64,000 nt of DNA. Source: Thermomonospora catenispora. Lineage in GTDB: Bacteria > Actinomycetota > Actinomycetes > Streptosporangiales > Streptosporangiaceae. Shown here in pieces: positions 1 through 8,111 of this stretch. Where the stretch lies: the NCBI RefSeq assembly GCF_006363815.1, contig NZ_RRYT01000013.1, positions 47,178 to 111,177 on the forward strand. The letters run 5' to 3'. The position numbers were made by a program, and so were the translations under genes. The stretch's first letter is position 1. Every line of letters begins with the position of its first letter. The notes beneath the pieces are model-generated. The model had not been told where the DNA came from, did not search any database, and was given only the letters and a program-made list of their open reading frames with translations.

Positions 1-416
1 AGGTCGCGCGGGTCGGCGGTGCGGGTGATGCGCGCCCCGTCGGCCAGGAACGGCCCCCGCTCCTCGTGCGCGCCGGGCAGCAGGTTGATGTACTTGGGCC
101 CGAACACCGACGAGGGTTCGACGGCGGCGGTGACGGTGTCGGGGACCCGCACCCCCGGGTCGATCGCCATGGTGACCCGGGCCCGGCCGGAGGCGGTCAG
201 CTCCACGGAGGTCACCCGGCCGACGTCCACGCCGCGGATCTTGACCGGCGCGTTGTCGGACAGTCCCTGCCCGGCCCGGCCGAACTCGGCGGTCAGCCGG
301 GTCCCCTCCGGGGCGAAGGGCTCGGTGATCAGCGTCCAGATCAGCGCGGCCGCGACGGCCAGGGTGATCGCGGTGATCACCAGCCGGCGGCCGAGCGGCA
401 GCTCCACGGCGTTCAT
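1..416 (-). CDS. mceA: MCE family protein, first mce gene after yrbEAB (3' part outside the window)
   Basis: This is the start of a substrate-binding subunit of an Mce lipid importer, which is anchored in the membrane and forms part of the channel that carries lipids to the YrbE permeases. About 138 residues are visible. A basic N-terminus is followed by one hydrophobic anchor (about residues 10-28). The MCE domain then begins near residue 40, with the family motif RGVDVGRV and the stretch FGPKYINLLPG. The ATG overlaps the yrbEB stop as ATGA, so translation is probably coupled. In the family this position is normally occupied by mceA, followed by mceB-F outside this window. The gene is cut by the window edge, not visibly broken. 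Confidence 0.9.
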   Translation of the reverse strand, partial: MNAVELPLGRRLVITAITLAVAAALIWTLITEPFAPEGTRLTAEFGRAGQGLSDNAPVKIRGVDVGRVTSVELTASGRARVTMAIDPGVRVPDTVTAAVEPSSVFGPKYINLLPGAHEERGPFLADGARITRTADPRD

Positions 417-1282
417 CCGGTCAGCCTCACCGTCTCGCCGTTGCCCCAGAAGACGTACGACAACAGCAGGTTCAGGGTGACGATCGCGATGATCGACAGC
501 CGGATGGCCCGCCCGGTCGCCCGGCCCACCCCGGCCGGGCCGCCGGTGGCGTAGTAGCCGTAGTAGCAGTGGATGGCGATCACCGCGAAGGCGAACACCG
601 CCACCTTGATGCAGCTGTAGATCAGGTCGATCGTCGGCAGGTAGAGCTGGAAGTAGTAGTCGTAGACGCCCGGGGCCAGCCCGAAGAACCGCGTGGTGAT
701 CAGGCGGGTGGCGAAGAAGCTGGCGAACAGCGCGATCAGGTACAGCGGCACCAGCGCGATCAGCGCCGCCAGCACCCGGGTGCACACCAGGTAGGTGAAC
801 GACCCGATGCCCATGACCTCCAGCGCGTCGATCTCCTCGGAGATCCGCATCGCGCCGAGCTCGGCGGTGAACGCCGACCCGCACTGCGCCGCCAGCGCCA
901 CCGCCGCGATCACCGGGGTGATCTCCCGGACGTTGGCGAACGAGCCGACCAGCCCCATGAACGACTCGGCGCCGATGGCCCGCAGCCCGGTGTAGCCCTG
1001 GAGGCCGACCTCGGTGCCGACGAAGAACGCCATCGTGAAGATCACGAAGATCATGCCGCCGCCGACCACGGTGGCCCCGGCGCCGACCACCACGTCGCTG
1101 ACCTGGCGGGCGACCACCGTGCCGTACTTGCGGCGCCAGATCAGGTCCCGGACGATCCCCAGCATCACCCGGCCGATGAACAGCGGCCAGTCGGCCAGGT
1201 CGCCGACGCGGCGCACCGCGTCGGCCGTGACTCGGACGCCGCCGCGCGCTCCCGCGCGGCCGACGGACAACAGGCCGTTCAT
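413..1282 (-). CDS. yrbEB: YrbE/MlaE-family ABC transporter permease, second subunit
   Basis: This is one of two integral membrane permeases of the Mce lipid importer. The 289-residue protein fits the family length. It has a hydrophilic N-terminus, then five or six membrane segments, and the conserved MlaE block TAELGAMRISEEIDALEVMGI, which corresponds to the loop that contacts the ATPase. The ATG start overlaps the stop of yrbEA (ATGA), and its own stop overlaps the mce start in the same way. The three genes are therefore one tightly coupled unit. The ATPase (MceG/Mkl) is not nearby, as is usual in actinobacteria. Confidence 0.93.
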   Translation of the reverse strand: MNGLLSVGRAGARGGVRVTADAVRRVGDLADWPLFIGRVMLGIVRDLIWRRKYGTVVARQVSDVVVGAGATVVGGGMIFVIFTMAFFVGTEVGLQGYTGLRAIGAESFMGLVGSFANVREITPVIAAVALAAQCGSAFTAELGAMRISEEIDALEVMGIGSFTYLVCTRVLAALIALVPLYLIALFASFFATRLITTRFFGLAPGVYDYYFQLYLPTIDLIYSCIKVAVFAFAVIAIHCYYGYYATGGPAGVGRATGRAIRLSIIAIVTLNLLLSYVFWGNGETVRLTG

Positions 1283-2076
1283 CCGATCTTGGGCGGGAAC
1301 GCGACGAAGTAGACCGTTGAGATCACGTAGTTGAGGGCGAACACCAGCATGAACGCGACCACGATGGATCGGTTGACCGCGCGGCCCACCCCGACCGGGG
1401 TGGAGGCGCAGTTCATGCCCATGTGGCAGGCGACGATCCCGGCGATCATGCCGAACAGCCAGGCCTTGAGCAGGGTGACCACCAGGTCGGAGGTCTGCAG
1501 CAGGGAGACCGCGCCGTCGAAGTAGGCGCCCGGGGTGACCCCCTGCAGCAGCACGTTGAACACGAACCCGCCGGTCGCGCCCGACAGCACCACCAGCGAC
1601 ACCAGGAGGGTGGAGACCAGGCTGGAGGCCCACAGCCGGGGGGTGACCAGCCGGTGGATGGGGTTGACCGCCATGACCTCCATGGCCGCCAGCTCGTCGC
1701 GGATCCGCCGGGTGCCCATGTCCGCGGCCATCGCCGAGCCGCCGGCCCCGGCGATGATCAGCGCGGCGGCGATCGGGGCGACCTCGCGGACCAGTCCGAC
1801 GATCACCGCGCCGCCGGTGGCCGACTGCGCGCCGAGCTGGGCGGCGACCTGGCCGACCTGCAGCGCCACGGTGGCTCCCAGCGGCAGCGCCACCAGGATC
1901 ACCGGGATGCTGGTGACCCGGGCCAGGAACCAGGCCTGATCGACGAACTCCCAGAACCAGCTGCGGACGTCCCAGGTCCGCCGGAGACCTTCCAACGCCA
2001 CCACGAACAGCTCGCCGACCTCGCTGAGCAGTCCGTGGATCCGCATCGGCACCTGTGTGGCGGCCAGTGCGCTCAC
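1279..2076 (-). CDS. yrbEA: YrbE/MlaE-family ABC transporter permease, first subunit
   Basis: This is the first permease of the Mce lipid importer, 265 residues, with the MlaE-type loop GTRRIRDELAAMEVMAVNPI and several membrane helices. The start is uncertain. An in-frame TAG lies just upstream, and the first possible codon, the GTG used here, overlaps the AGGAGG itself. A normal 8-nt gap from AGGAGG would instead point to the CTG three codons later. GTG (codon 9) and ATG (codon 11) are further options. The gene is first in the operon, about 105 nt downstream of the predicted transcription start. Confidence 0.9.
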   Translation of the reverse strand: MSALAATQVPMRIHGLLSEVGELFVVALEGLRRTWDVRSWFWEFVDQAWFLARVTSIPVILVALPLGATVALQVGQVAAQLGAQSATGGAVIVGLVREVAPIAAALIIAGAGGSAMAADMGTRRIRDELAAMEVMAVNPIHRLVTPRLWASSLVSTLLVSLVVLSGATGGFVFNVLLQGVTPGAYFDGAVSLLQTSDLVVTLLKAWLFGMIAGIVACHMGMNCASTPVGVGRAVNRSIVVAFMLVFALNYVISTVYFVAFPPKIG

Positions 2077-2187
2077 CTCCTAGACGCCGCGAGGGCGTGG
2101 CGACTCCGGGCGGCCCCGGAGCGGTGGTCGAGGCATGGGACAAGCCGGGAAGGTGTTGCGTACGTCACCTTCTGGCGCTCTTGGGGC

Positions 2188-2218
2188 AGCCTAAAGAGTT
2201 ATTGGCGATCTGCCAATA
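2188..2218 (-). promoter_or_regulatory. mce operon promoter with overlapping palindromic operator
   Basis: Read on the minus strand, TTGGCA (2216-2211) and TAGGCT (2193-2188) are separated by exactly 17 nt, a near-ideal sigma-70-type promoter. The perfect palindrome TATTGGC-GATCT-GCCAATA (2200-2218) overlaps the -35 box and most of the spacer, where a bound regulator would block RNA polymerase. Mce operons are commonly controlled by TetR- or GntR-type repressors. Which protein binds here cannot be told from the window. Confidence 0.7.
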
Positions 2219-2565
2219 GTCTGTGGACAAGATGTCGGACGAGACCCGCCGACCTGCGCGGGACGCCGCGCCACAGGGCCGCGAGAGGCCGCGAGGGGCC
2301 GCCGGGGACGGCGCGACGGGCGGTCCGAGGAGCGGCGGACGGAGCCGGTCGGAGGCCGGTCGGGGGGCCGAGGGGAGGGGCCCGGAGAGAGGCGATGCGG
2401 CGGGCGGCGCGGCCCGGCCGGTCGGCCGGGCGCGTAGACTGGTCGAAAGCGCCGGGAATTTTTCCGGCGCCCCGCACGCTGTACGGTGTGGTTGCAGTCG
2501 AAGTTTGCGAACGTGGAAAGCGCCGCAGGGTTTGACAGCGGGCGCTTCATCGTTCGAGGGACCGA
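2219..2565. other. Intergenic region between mce operon and cspA
   Basis: No protein gene is supported here. Several open frames exist on both strands but they are low-complexity and Arg/Pro-rich. Visible elements are a hairpin with a T/A-rich loop (GCGCCGG at 2449-2455 pairing with CCGGCGC at 2464-2470) and an isolated TTGACA at 2532-2537 with no good -10 partner. The cspA promoter is expected somewhere in this stretch. Confidence 0.5.
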
Positions 2566-2662
2566 CTCCTTTGAAGGGTGGCGGCCGTAGGCCGGGACCG
2601 TGCGATCCGGCGCGGGCCCAACGACGACCCTCCCGCACCCGCGGAGAGGACCTTCAAAGGAG
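2566..2662 (+). promoter_or_regulatory. cspA 5' leader with anti-Shine-Dalgarno arm
   Basis: CTCCTTTGAAGG at 2566-2577 is the exact reverse complement of CCTTCAAAGGAG at 2651-2662. The second copy contains the Shine-Dalgarno AAAGGAG of the cold-shock gene. Folded together they make a 12-bp helix closing a 73-nt GC-rich loop and hiding the ribosome-binding site. cspA mRNAs in other bacteria are known to switch structure with temperature; a similar role here is inference. Confidence 0.6.
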
Positions 2663-2667
2663 ACACC

Positions 2668-2871
2668 ATGGCTCAGGGAACCGTGAAGTGGTTCAACCCC
2701 GACAAGGGCTTCGGGTTCATCGCCCCTGACGACGGCACCGCCGACATCTTCGTCCACCACTCGGCGATCGAGATGAGCGGCTTCCGCACCCTCAGCGAGG
2801 ATCAGCGCGTGGAGTACACCGCCGTCCAGGGCCCCAAGGGGCTGCAGGCCGACCAGGTCCGCGCCCTCTGA
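2668..2871 (+). CDS. cspA: Cold-shock protein, CspA family
   Basis: A 67-residue single cold-shock domain, the usual length for the family. It binds single-stranded RNA and DNA and acts as an RNA chaperone in the cytoplasm. Both RNA-binding motifs are intact: RNP1 KGFGFI at residues 13-18 and RNP2 DIFVHH at 26-31. The start follows AAAGGAG at a 5-nt distance. The gene is preceded by a long leader that can pair with its own ribosome-binding site and is followed by a strong hairpin. A DEAD-box RNA helicase lies next downstream, so the two RNA-remodelling proteins are neighbours. Confidence 0.97.
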   Translation: MAQGTVKWFNPDKGFGFIAPDDGTADIFVHHSAIEMSGFRTLSEDQRVEYTAVQGPKGLQADQVRAL

Positions 2872-2893
2872 GCGGCCGCGCAGCCCGCTGCGC

Positions 2894-2930
2894 CACGAGG
2901 CAGGCCCCGCATCGCCGGGCCTGCCTCGTG
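2894..2930 (+). terminator. Hairpin terminator after cspA
   Basis: CACGAGGCAGGCCC (2894-2907) pairs perfectly with GGGCCTGCCTCGTG (2917-2930) across a 9-nt loop. There is no U-tract, as is common in high-GC actinobacteria. It lies about 50 nt before the helicase start, so it could separate the two genes or only reduce read-through. Confidence 0.8.
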
Positions 2931-2981
2931 CCGTTCGCGACGGGCACGGTACGAAAGACGGGCAGGACCGAGGAGCCGACC

Positions 2982-4664
2982 ATGACGATCACCGCCCCCC
3001 GCGAGGCCGCCGGCTTCGCCGACCTCCAGCTGCGGCCCGAACTGCTCGCCGCGCTGTCCGGACTGGGGTACGAGGAGCCGACCCCCATCCAACGCGAGGC
3101 CATCCCGCACCTGCTGGACGGCCGTGACCTGCTCGGCCAGGCCGCCACCGGCACCGGCAAGACCGCCGCGTTCGCCCTGCCCGTCCTCGAGCGGCTGGAG
3201 AGGGCCGGCGAGGAGGGCGCCCGACCGCGCGCGCTGGTGCTCGTCCCGACCCGCGAGCTGGCGATCCAGGTCTCGGAGGCGTTCCACCGCTACGGCCGCC
3301 GGATGGGCGCCCGGGTGCTGCCGGTGTACGGGGGCGCCCCGATCGGCCGTCAGCTCGCGGCGCTCAGGCGGGGCGTCGACGTGGTGGTCGCCACCCCCGG
3401 CCGGGCCCTGGACCTGATCGGCCGGGACGCGCTGCGGCTGGAGGAGCTGCGCACCGTCGTGCTCGACGAGGCCGACGAGATGCTCGACATGGGCTTCGCC
3501 GAGGACATCGAGGCGATCTTGGCCGAGACCCCCGCGGAGCGGCAGACCGTGCTGTTCTCGGCGACCGTCCCGCCGCGCATCGAGCAGATCGCCGGGCGGC
3601 ATCTGCGGCATCCGGTCCGCATCGAGATCGAGCGGCCCGAACGCGAGGCCGGCGAGCCCCCGCTGGTCCGCCAGCGCGCCTATGTGGTCGACCGCGCCCA
3701 CAAGCCCGCCGCCCTCGGCCGGCTGCTGGACGTGGAGGCCCCCGCCGCCGCGATCGTGTTCTGCCGCACCCGCGAGCAGGTCGACGAGCTGACCGAGATG
3801 CTCAACGGCCGCGGCCACCGGGCCGAGGCGCTGCACGGCGGGATGACCCAGGACCAGCGGGACCGGGTGATGGGCCGGCTGCGCGCCGGCACCGCCCAAC
3901 TGCTGATCGCCACCGACGTGGCCGCCCGCGGCATCGACGTCGAACACCTCACCCACGTGATCAACTACCACGTGCCGTCCGACCCCGACTCGTTCGTGCA
4001 CCGCATCGGCCGGGTCGGCCGCGCCGGGCGGCAGGGCGTGGCGCTCACCCTCGCCGAGCCCCGCGAGCACCGGATGCTCAGGACGATCGAGCGCGCCACC
4101 GGCCTGAGGATCACCGTGGAGAAGATCCCCACCGTCGCCGACCTGCGCGCCCGCCGGCTGGAGCTGCTCCGCGCCGCGCTGCGCGAGAGCCTGCTGAACG
4201 ACGACCTGGACCCCTACCGGGCGGTGGTGGAGTCGCTGGCCGAGGAGTTCGACGTGATGGAGGTCGCGCTGGCCGCCGTCAAGCTCGCCCAGGAGGCCGA
4301 CGGCGTCGCCGCGGACGAGGAGGAGATCCCCGAGGTCGTTCCGCGCCGGCCGCGCGAGGACCGCCCCGGCCGCCGCATCGCGCGGCGCGGCGGCCCGGAC
4401 GCCGGTGTGACCCGGCTGTTCGTGGGACTGGGCCGGCGCCACGGCATCCGCCCCCAGGACCTGGTCGGCGCCATCGCCGGCGAGGCCGGGCTGCACGGCC
4501 GCGACATCGGTGCGATCGAGATCGCCGACCGGTTCTCCCTGGTGGAGGTGCCGGAGGCGACGGCGGCCAGGGTCATCGACGCGCTGCGGCGCACCACCCT
4601 CAAGGGACAGAAGGCCGTGGTCCGCCGGGAACGCTTCGACCGCGCCGACCGCAGGCCCCGCTGA
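2982..4664 (+). CDS. deaD: DEAD-box ATP-dependent RNA helicase with DbpA-type C-terminal domain
   Basis: An RNA helicase of the CsdA/DeaD type, 560 residues, which unwinds short RNA helices in ribosome assembly and mRNA turnover. All core motifs are present: Q motif near residues 31-40, Walker A ATGTGKT at 55-61, DEAD at 162-165, SAT at 193-195 and HRIGRVGRAGR at 340-350. A basic, acidic-rich linker leads to a DbpA-like RNA-binding domain at about 474-553. The ATG has GAGGAG upstream; an earlier in-frame start at 2928 would run through the cspA terminator and is less likely. Adjacency to cspA suggests a cold-adaptation role, which is inferred. Confidence 0.93.
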   Translation: MTITAPREAAGFADLQLRPELLAALSGLGYEEPTPIQREAIPHLLDGRDLLGQAATGTGKTAAFALPVLERLERAGEEGARPRALVLVPTRELAIQVSEAFHRYGRRMGARVLPVYGGAPIGRQLAALRRGVDVVVATPGRALDLIGRDALRLEELRTVVLDEADEMLDMGFAEDIEAILAETPAERQTVLFSATVPPRIEQIAGRHLRHPVRIEIERPEREAGEPPLVRQRAYVVDRAHKPAALGRLLDVEAPAAAIVFCRTREQVDELTEMLNGRGHRAEALHGGMTQDQRDRVMGRLRAGTAQLLIATDVAARGIDVEHLTHVINYHVPSDPDSFVHRIGRVGRAGRQGVALTLAEPREHRMLRTIERATGLRITVEKIPTVADLRARRLELLRAALRESLLNDDLDPYRAVVESLAEEFDVMEVALAAVKLAQEADGVAADEEEIPEVVPRRPREDRPGRRIARRGGPDAGVTRLFVGLGRRHGIRPQDLVGAIAGEAGLHGRDIGAIEIADRFSLVEVPEATAARVIDALRRTTLKGQKAVVRRERFDRADRRPR

Positions 4665-4802
4665 CCGGCGCCCCGCCGCCCCCGGTCCTCCCGGGAGCGG
4701 CCGGGCGGGTCGTCCGCCGGGATGGGCGTGATGGGCGGGACGAGGAGATGTGCGCCGGGCGCCCCGCCGATGCGGGCGGGCGTCGCGTCGACGAGAGCGC
4801 GT

Positions 4803-4831
4803 CCGTCGGGGCGCGCCGGGCGCCCCGACGG
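4803..4831. terminator. Bidirectional hairpin between the convergent helicase and acyl-CoA dehydrogenase genes
   Basis: CCGTCGGGGCGC (4803-4814) pairs with GCGCCCCGACGG (4820-4831) around a 5-nt loop. It sits between two converging genes and could stop transcription from either side. Confidence 0.65.
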
Positions 4832-4853
4832 CACGGACGGCGTCTTCCGCCCG

Positions 4854-6008
4854 TCAGCCCCGGTAGGCGGAGATCCCGGTGATCGCCTGACCCAGCACCA
4901 GGGTGTGGATCTCCTGAGTGCCCTCGTAGGTCAGCACCGACTCCAGGTTGTTCATGTGCCGGATCACCGGGTACTCCAGCGTGATCCCGTTGGCGCCCAG
5001 CACGGTGCGGGCCTGCCGCGCCACGTCCAGCGCCGCCCGCACGTTCGCCAGCTTGCCGAAGGAGATCTGCTGCGGGGTGACCTTCCCGGCGTCCTTGAGC
5101 CGGCCGATGTGCAGGGCGGTCAGCCCGGCCTGCCCCAGCGCCACCTCCATCCACGCCAGCTTCTCCTGGGTGAGCTGGAACGCCCCGATGGGACGGCCGA
5201 ACTGCTCGCGCGTCGTGGCATAGTCCACGGCCGCCTCATAGCAGGCCCGGCCCGCTCCGACCGCGCCCCACAGGATCCCGTACCGCGCCTCCGACAGACA
5301 GCTCAGCGGACCCCGCAGCCCGGTCACGCCGGGAAGCACCGCGTCCGCCGGCAGCCGCACGTCCTCCAGCACCAGCTCGGCGGTCACCGACGCGCGCAGC
5401 GACAGCTTGCGGTGGATCTCGGAGGCGGAGAACCCGGGCGTCCCGGCGGGCACCAGGAAGCCCCGGATGCCCTCCTCGGTCTGCGCCCACACCACCGCGA
5501 CGTCGGCGACGGAACCGTTGGTGATCCACATCTTGGTCCCGTTCAGCACCCAGTCCGAGCCGTCGCGGCGGGCGTGGGTGCGCATGGAGCCGGGGTCGGA
5601 GCCGTGGTCCGGCTCGGTCAGCCCGAAGCAGCCCAGCGCCTCGCCGGCCGCCATCCGCGGCAGCCACTGCCGCTTCTGCTCCTCGGAGCCGAACTTGTGG
5701 ATCGCCGCCATCGCCAACGAGCCCTGCACGGACACGAAGCTGCGCAGACCCGAGTCGCCCGCCTCCAGCTCCCGGCACGCCACCCCGTAGGCCACCGCGC
5801 TCATCCCCGCGCAGCCGTACCCCTGCAGATGCATGCCCAGCAGCCCCAGCTTGCCCAGCTCGGGGGCCAGTTCGCGGGCCGGGAACGTGCCCTGCTCGAA
5901 CCACTCGCCGACATGCGGGAGGACCTTCTCGGCGACGACGGCGCGAACCGTGTCGCGGATCATCCGCTCTTCCTCGGTGAGCTGGTCGTCGATGCGCAGC
6001 ACGTCCAT
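4854..6008 (-). CDS. Acyl-CoA dehydrogenase, glutaryl-CoA dehydrogenase-like
   Basis: A 384-residue FAD-dependent acyl-CoA dehydrogenase. The catalytic base is Glu362 in TYEGTQEIHTLVLGQAITG, and this whole block, with GFTEPDHGSDPGSM-like sequence (here CFGLTEPDHGSDPGSM) and SVQGSLAM, resembles glutaryl-CoA dehydrogenases more than straight-chain enzymes. Those enzymes oxidise and decarboxylate glutaryl-CoA to crotonyl-CoA in lysine and tryptophan breakdown. No other genes of that pathway are adjacent, so the substrate is an inference. The gene stands alone, convergent with the helicase and divergent from the PspC gene. Confidence 0.88.
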   Translation of the reverse strand: MDVLRIDDQLTEEERMIRDTVRAVVAEKVLPHVGEWFEQGTFPARELAPELGKLGLLGMHLQGYGCAGMSAVAYGVACRELEAGDSGLRSFVSVQGSLAMAAIHKFGSEEQKRQWLPRMAAGEALGCFGLTEPDHGSDPGSMRTHARRDGSDWVLNGTKMWITNGSVADVAVVWAQTEEGIRGFLVPAGTPGFSASEIHRKLSLRASVTAELVLEDVRLPADAVLPGVTGLRGPLSCLSEARYGILWGAVGAGRACYEAAVDYATTREQFGRPIGAFQLTQEKLAWMEVALGQAGLTALHIGRLKDAGKVTPQQISFGKLANVRAALDVARQARTVLGANGITLEYPVIRHMNNLESVLTYEGTQEIHTLVLGQAITGISAYRG

Positions 6009-6096
6009 GCGAAGCCCCGTTTCGTCCCGGATGACGGATGTGCCCGCCAGGGTACTCCTCGCCGTTCGCCCGACACCGGGTGACCTGGGGGCGGAT

Positions 6097-6126
6097 ATCA
6101 GGGACGGATCGGGGACGGTCCCTGAT
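6097..6126. promoter_or_regulatory. Inverted repeat between divergent acyl-CoA dehydrogenase and PspC genes
   Basis: ATCAGGGAC (6097-6105) and GTCCCTGAT (6118-6126) form perfect 9-bp arms with a 12-nt spacer in the short divergent region. It could be an operator for either gene. No matching regulator gene is adjacent. Confidence 0.45.
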
Positions 6127-6160
6127 GTGCGAGGCGGCCCGGACGGGGCACGATCGAGAC

Positions 6161-6499
6161 ATGGAACACGACCTGAACAAGCCGCAGTCCACGACCTCGA
6201 CCTCCCGTAAGCTGCGCCGATCCACGCAGGGCCGGCTCATCGCCGGCGTGTGCTCGGGCGTCGGCGAGTACGCCGGCGTGGACCCCACCGTCATCCGGCT
6301 GCTGCTGGGGGTGTTCACCCTCTTCGGAGGCTCCGGCGTGATCCTGTACGTGCTGGGCTGGCTGCTGATCCCCGAGGCCGGCAGCGACGTGTCCCTCGCG
6401 CAGGAGCTGATCGACAAGAACAAGGACAACCCCAAGGTCCAGGAGATGGTGAACAAGACCAAGGAGGCGTTCACCAAGTCCGGCACCGGGCGCTCCTAG
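6161..6499 (+). CDS. PspC domain membrane protein
   Basis: A 112-residue protein with a PspC domain (about residues 17-72: RLIAGVCSGVGEYAGVDPTVIRLL then a hydrophobic segment ending in LGWLLIPE). PspC proteins take part in envelope-stress sensing. No pspA or pspB partner is nearby, and this architecture, a single PspC domain with a charged C-terminal tail rich in Lys and Asn, is a common actinobacterial form of unknown detail. The ATG chosen gives a typical N-terminus; a longer in-frame start would cross the inverted repeat upstream. Confidence 0.85.
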   Translation: MEHDLNKPQSTTSTSRKLRRSTQGRLIAGVCSGVGEYAGVDPTVIRLLLGVFTLFGGSGVILYVLGWLLIPEAGSDVSLAQELIDKNKDNPKVQEMVNKTKEAFTKSGTGRS

Positions 6500-6547
6500 C
6501 CGGGCCTGCTCCGGCCGGTCTCCGGTCGGCCTCCCGGCGGGACGCTC

Positions 6548-7975
6548 CTAGTCGTCCTCGGAGGCGGCGACCACGTCGTCGTTCAGGCGCCCCGGGCGCC
6601 GGCGCGGCTTCTCGGTGCAGCGGGCGCCCTCGGTGAGGGCCTTGGACGCCGTGCCCTTGTCGCCGCGGCCGGCCGGGCGTTCGGGACGGCGGTCCCGTTC
6701 GGTCTCCGCCGTCTCGTCGACCACGGCGGTGATCATCTCGCCGCGCACCGGCGCCCACATCAGGGTCAGCAGGGTCGCCGCCGACAGCCCCGCCACCCCG
6801 GCCAGCGCCACCACGGTCTGCGGCCCGAGCGCCTCGGCGGCGAGGCCGGCGATTAAGATCCCCAGGCCCTGGCCCGCCAGGATCCCCGACTGCGCCAGCC
6901 CGAACGCCTGCCCGCGACCCGAGGGCGGCACGGCGGCGACGAACGCGGCGTTGGCGGCGAGCTGGTAGGCGCTGCCCGCCCCCGACAGCCCCCACAGCAG
7001 CAGCACCACCCACAGCGGGGGCTGCATGCCCGACCCGATCAGCGGGGCGCACGCCAGCATCGACATCCAGCCCATCGCCCGGATCCGATCCGAGGGGCGG
7101 ACGAACCGGCTGAACACGAACATCCCGATGACCATCCCGGTGGGCATGGCCGACATCAGCAGCCCCACCGTGACCGCCGTGCTGCCCGGATAGGTCGCCG
7201 CATACGGGGCCGCCAGCCCTTCGGGGATCACATAGAACGCGCACAGCCAGGCGAACAGCACCAGGGACCGCAGCGTCGGGTCCCCGAACACCAGCCGGGC
7301 CCCGTCCCGGGTGTTGCGCCACAGCGCCAGCGGCTCCTGCTCCCCGTGGCGCGGGGCCGGGCGCGGCTTCAGCCCCACCATCAGGATGATCGCCGACACC
7401 GCGAACGTCAGCGCGTCCAGGGCCAGCGCCTCGTGCGTCCCCACCGCCGCCACCAGCGCCCCGCCGCTCAGGAACCCCAGCATCTGGGTGCCCTGGTGGG
7501 TGATGTTGTTGATCGCCATCCCGGCCACGTAGCGGTCGCCGGCCAGCACGTCGGGCAGCAGCGCCGCCCGCGCCGCGGTGAACGGCGCCCCCAGCAGCAC
7601 GGTCGCGAACACCAGCGCGCACAGCACGGGGAACGGCAGCCCCTGCAGCGTCATCAGGGCGACCAGGCACGCCCGCAGCACGTCGCAGACCACCATCACG
7701 CTGCGCCGGGGGAACATGTCGGCCAGCCCGGACAGGATCGGGCCGCCCACGATCGGCGGCAGATAGGTCAGCGCATAGGTGACGGCGGTGAGCAGGGGGG
7801 AGCCGGTGCGGTGGAACACCAGGACGGCCAGCGCCACTTGGGCGAGCTGGTCGCCGACGTACGACAGGGCTTGGGCCAGCCACAGCGCACGGAACTCGCC
7901 GATGGCGAAGACCTCACGATAGGTCGCCTGGCGTTCGCGCGGGCGTCGGTGCCTGCCGCTCTGCCTTTCCGCCAA
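6548..7975 (-). CDS. MFS transporter, likely exporter
   Basis: A 475-residue major facilitator with about twelve membrane segments, similar in layout to the EntS/MFS_3 group of drug and siderophore exporters (N-terminal FRALWLAQALSYVGDQLAQVALAVLVF). The C-terminal 60 residues are charged and probably cytosolic. The start is a TTG, supported by GGAG five nt upstream. The substrate cannot be deduced; no biosynthetic genes are adjacent. It is convergent with the PspC gene and lies downstream of the minimal zincin gene on the same strand. Confidence 0.85.
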   Translation of the reverse strand: MAERQSGRHRRPRERQATYREVFAIGEFRALWLAQALSYVGDQLAQVALAVLVFHRTGSPLLTAVTYALTYLPPIVGGPILSGLADMFPRRSVMVVCDVLRACLVALMTLQGLPFPVLCALVFATVLLGAPFTAARAALLPDVLAGDRYVAGMAINNITHQGTQMLGFLSGGALVAAVGTHEALALDALTFAVSAIILMVGLKPRPAPRHGEQEPLALWRNTRDGARLVFGDPTLRSLVLFAWLCAFYVIPEGLAAPYAATYPGSTAVTVGLLMSAMPTGMVIGMFVFSRFVRPSDRIRAMGWMSMLACAPLIGSGMQPPLWVVLLLWGLSGAGSAYQLAANAAFVAAVPPSGRGQAFGLAQSGILAGQGLGILIAGLAAEALGPQTVVALAGVAGLSAATLLTLMWAPVRGEMITAVVDETAETERDRRPERPAGRGDKGTASKALTEGARCTEKPRRRPGRLNDDVVAASEDD

Positions 7976-8111
7976 GACATCTCCAGTCCGTGTGCGCCCG
8001 GGTGCCGAGCGTGATCCCCCCTATTAACTCACGCTCCGTCGCATGGATGTGACCTTCTGTGCTCAATTGGTGGAACGGGTTGCGGCGGGGCGGGAGAAGG
8101 GGGTGCTGCGG

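Noticed and set aside
413..2143. A long minus-strand frame spanning both yrbE genes
   Set aside because: Only its last half is yrbEB; the rest is an Arg/Gly-rich shadow of yrbEA in another frame.
2191..2760. Minus-strand proteins in the mce-cspA intergenic region
   Set aside because: Several overlapping frames exist but all are low-complexity, without start context, and overlap the cspA leader.
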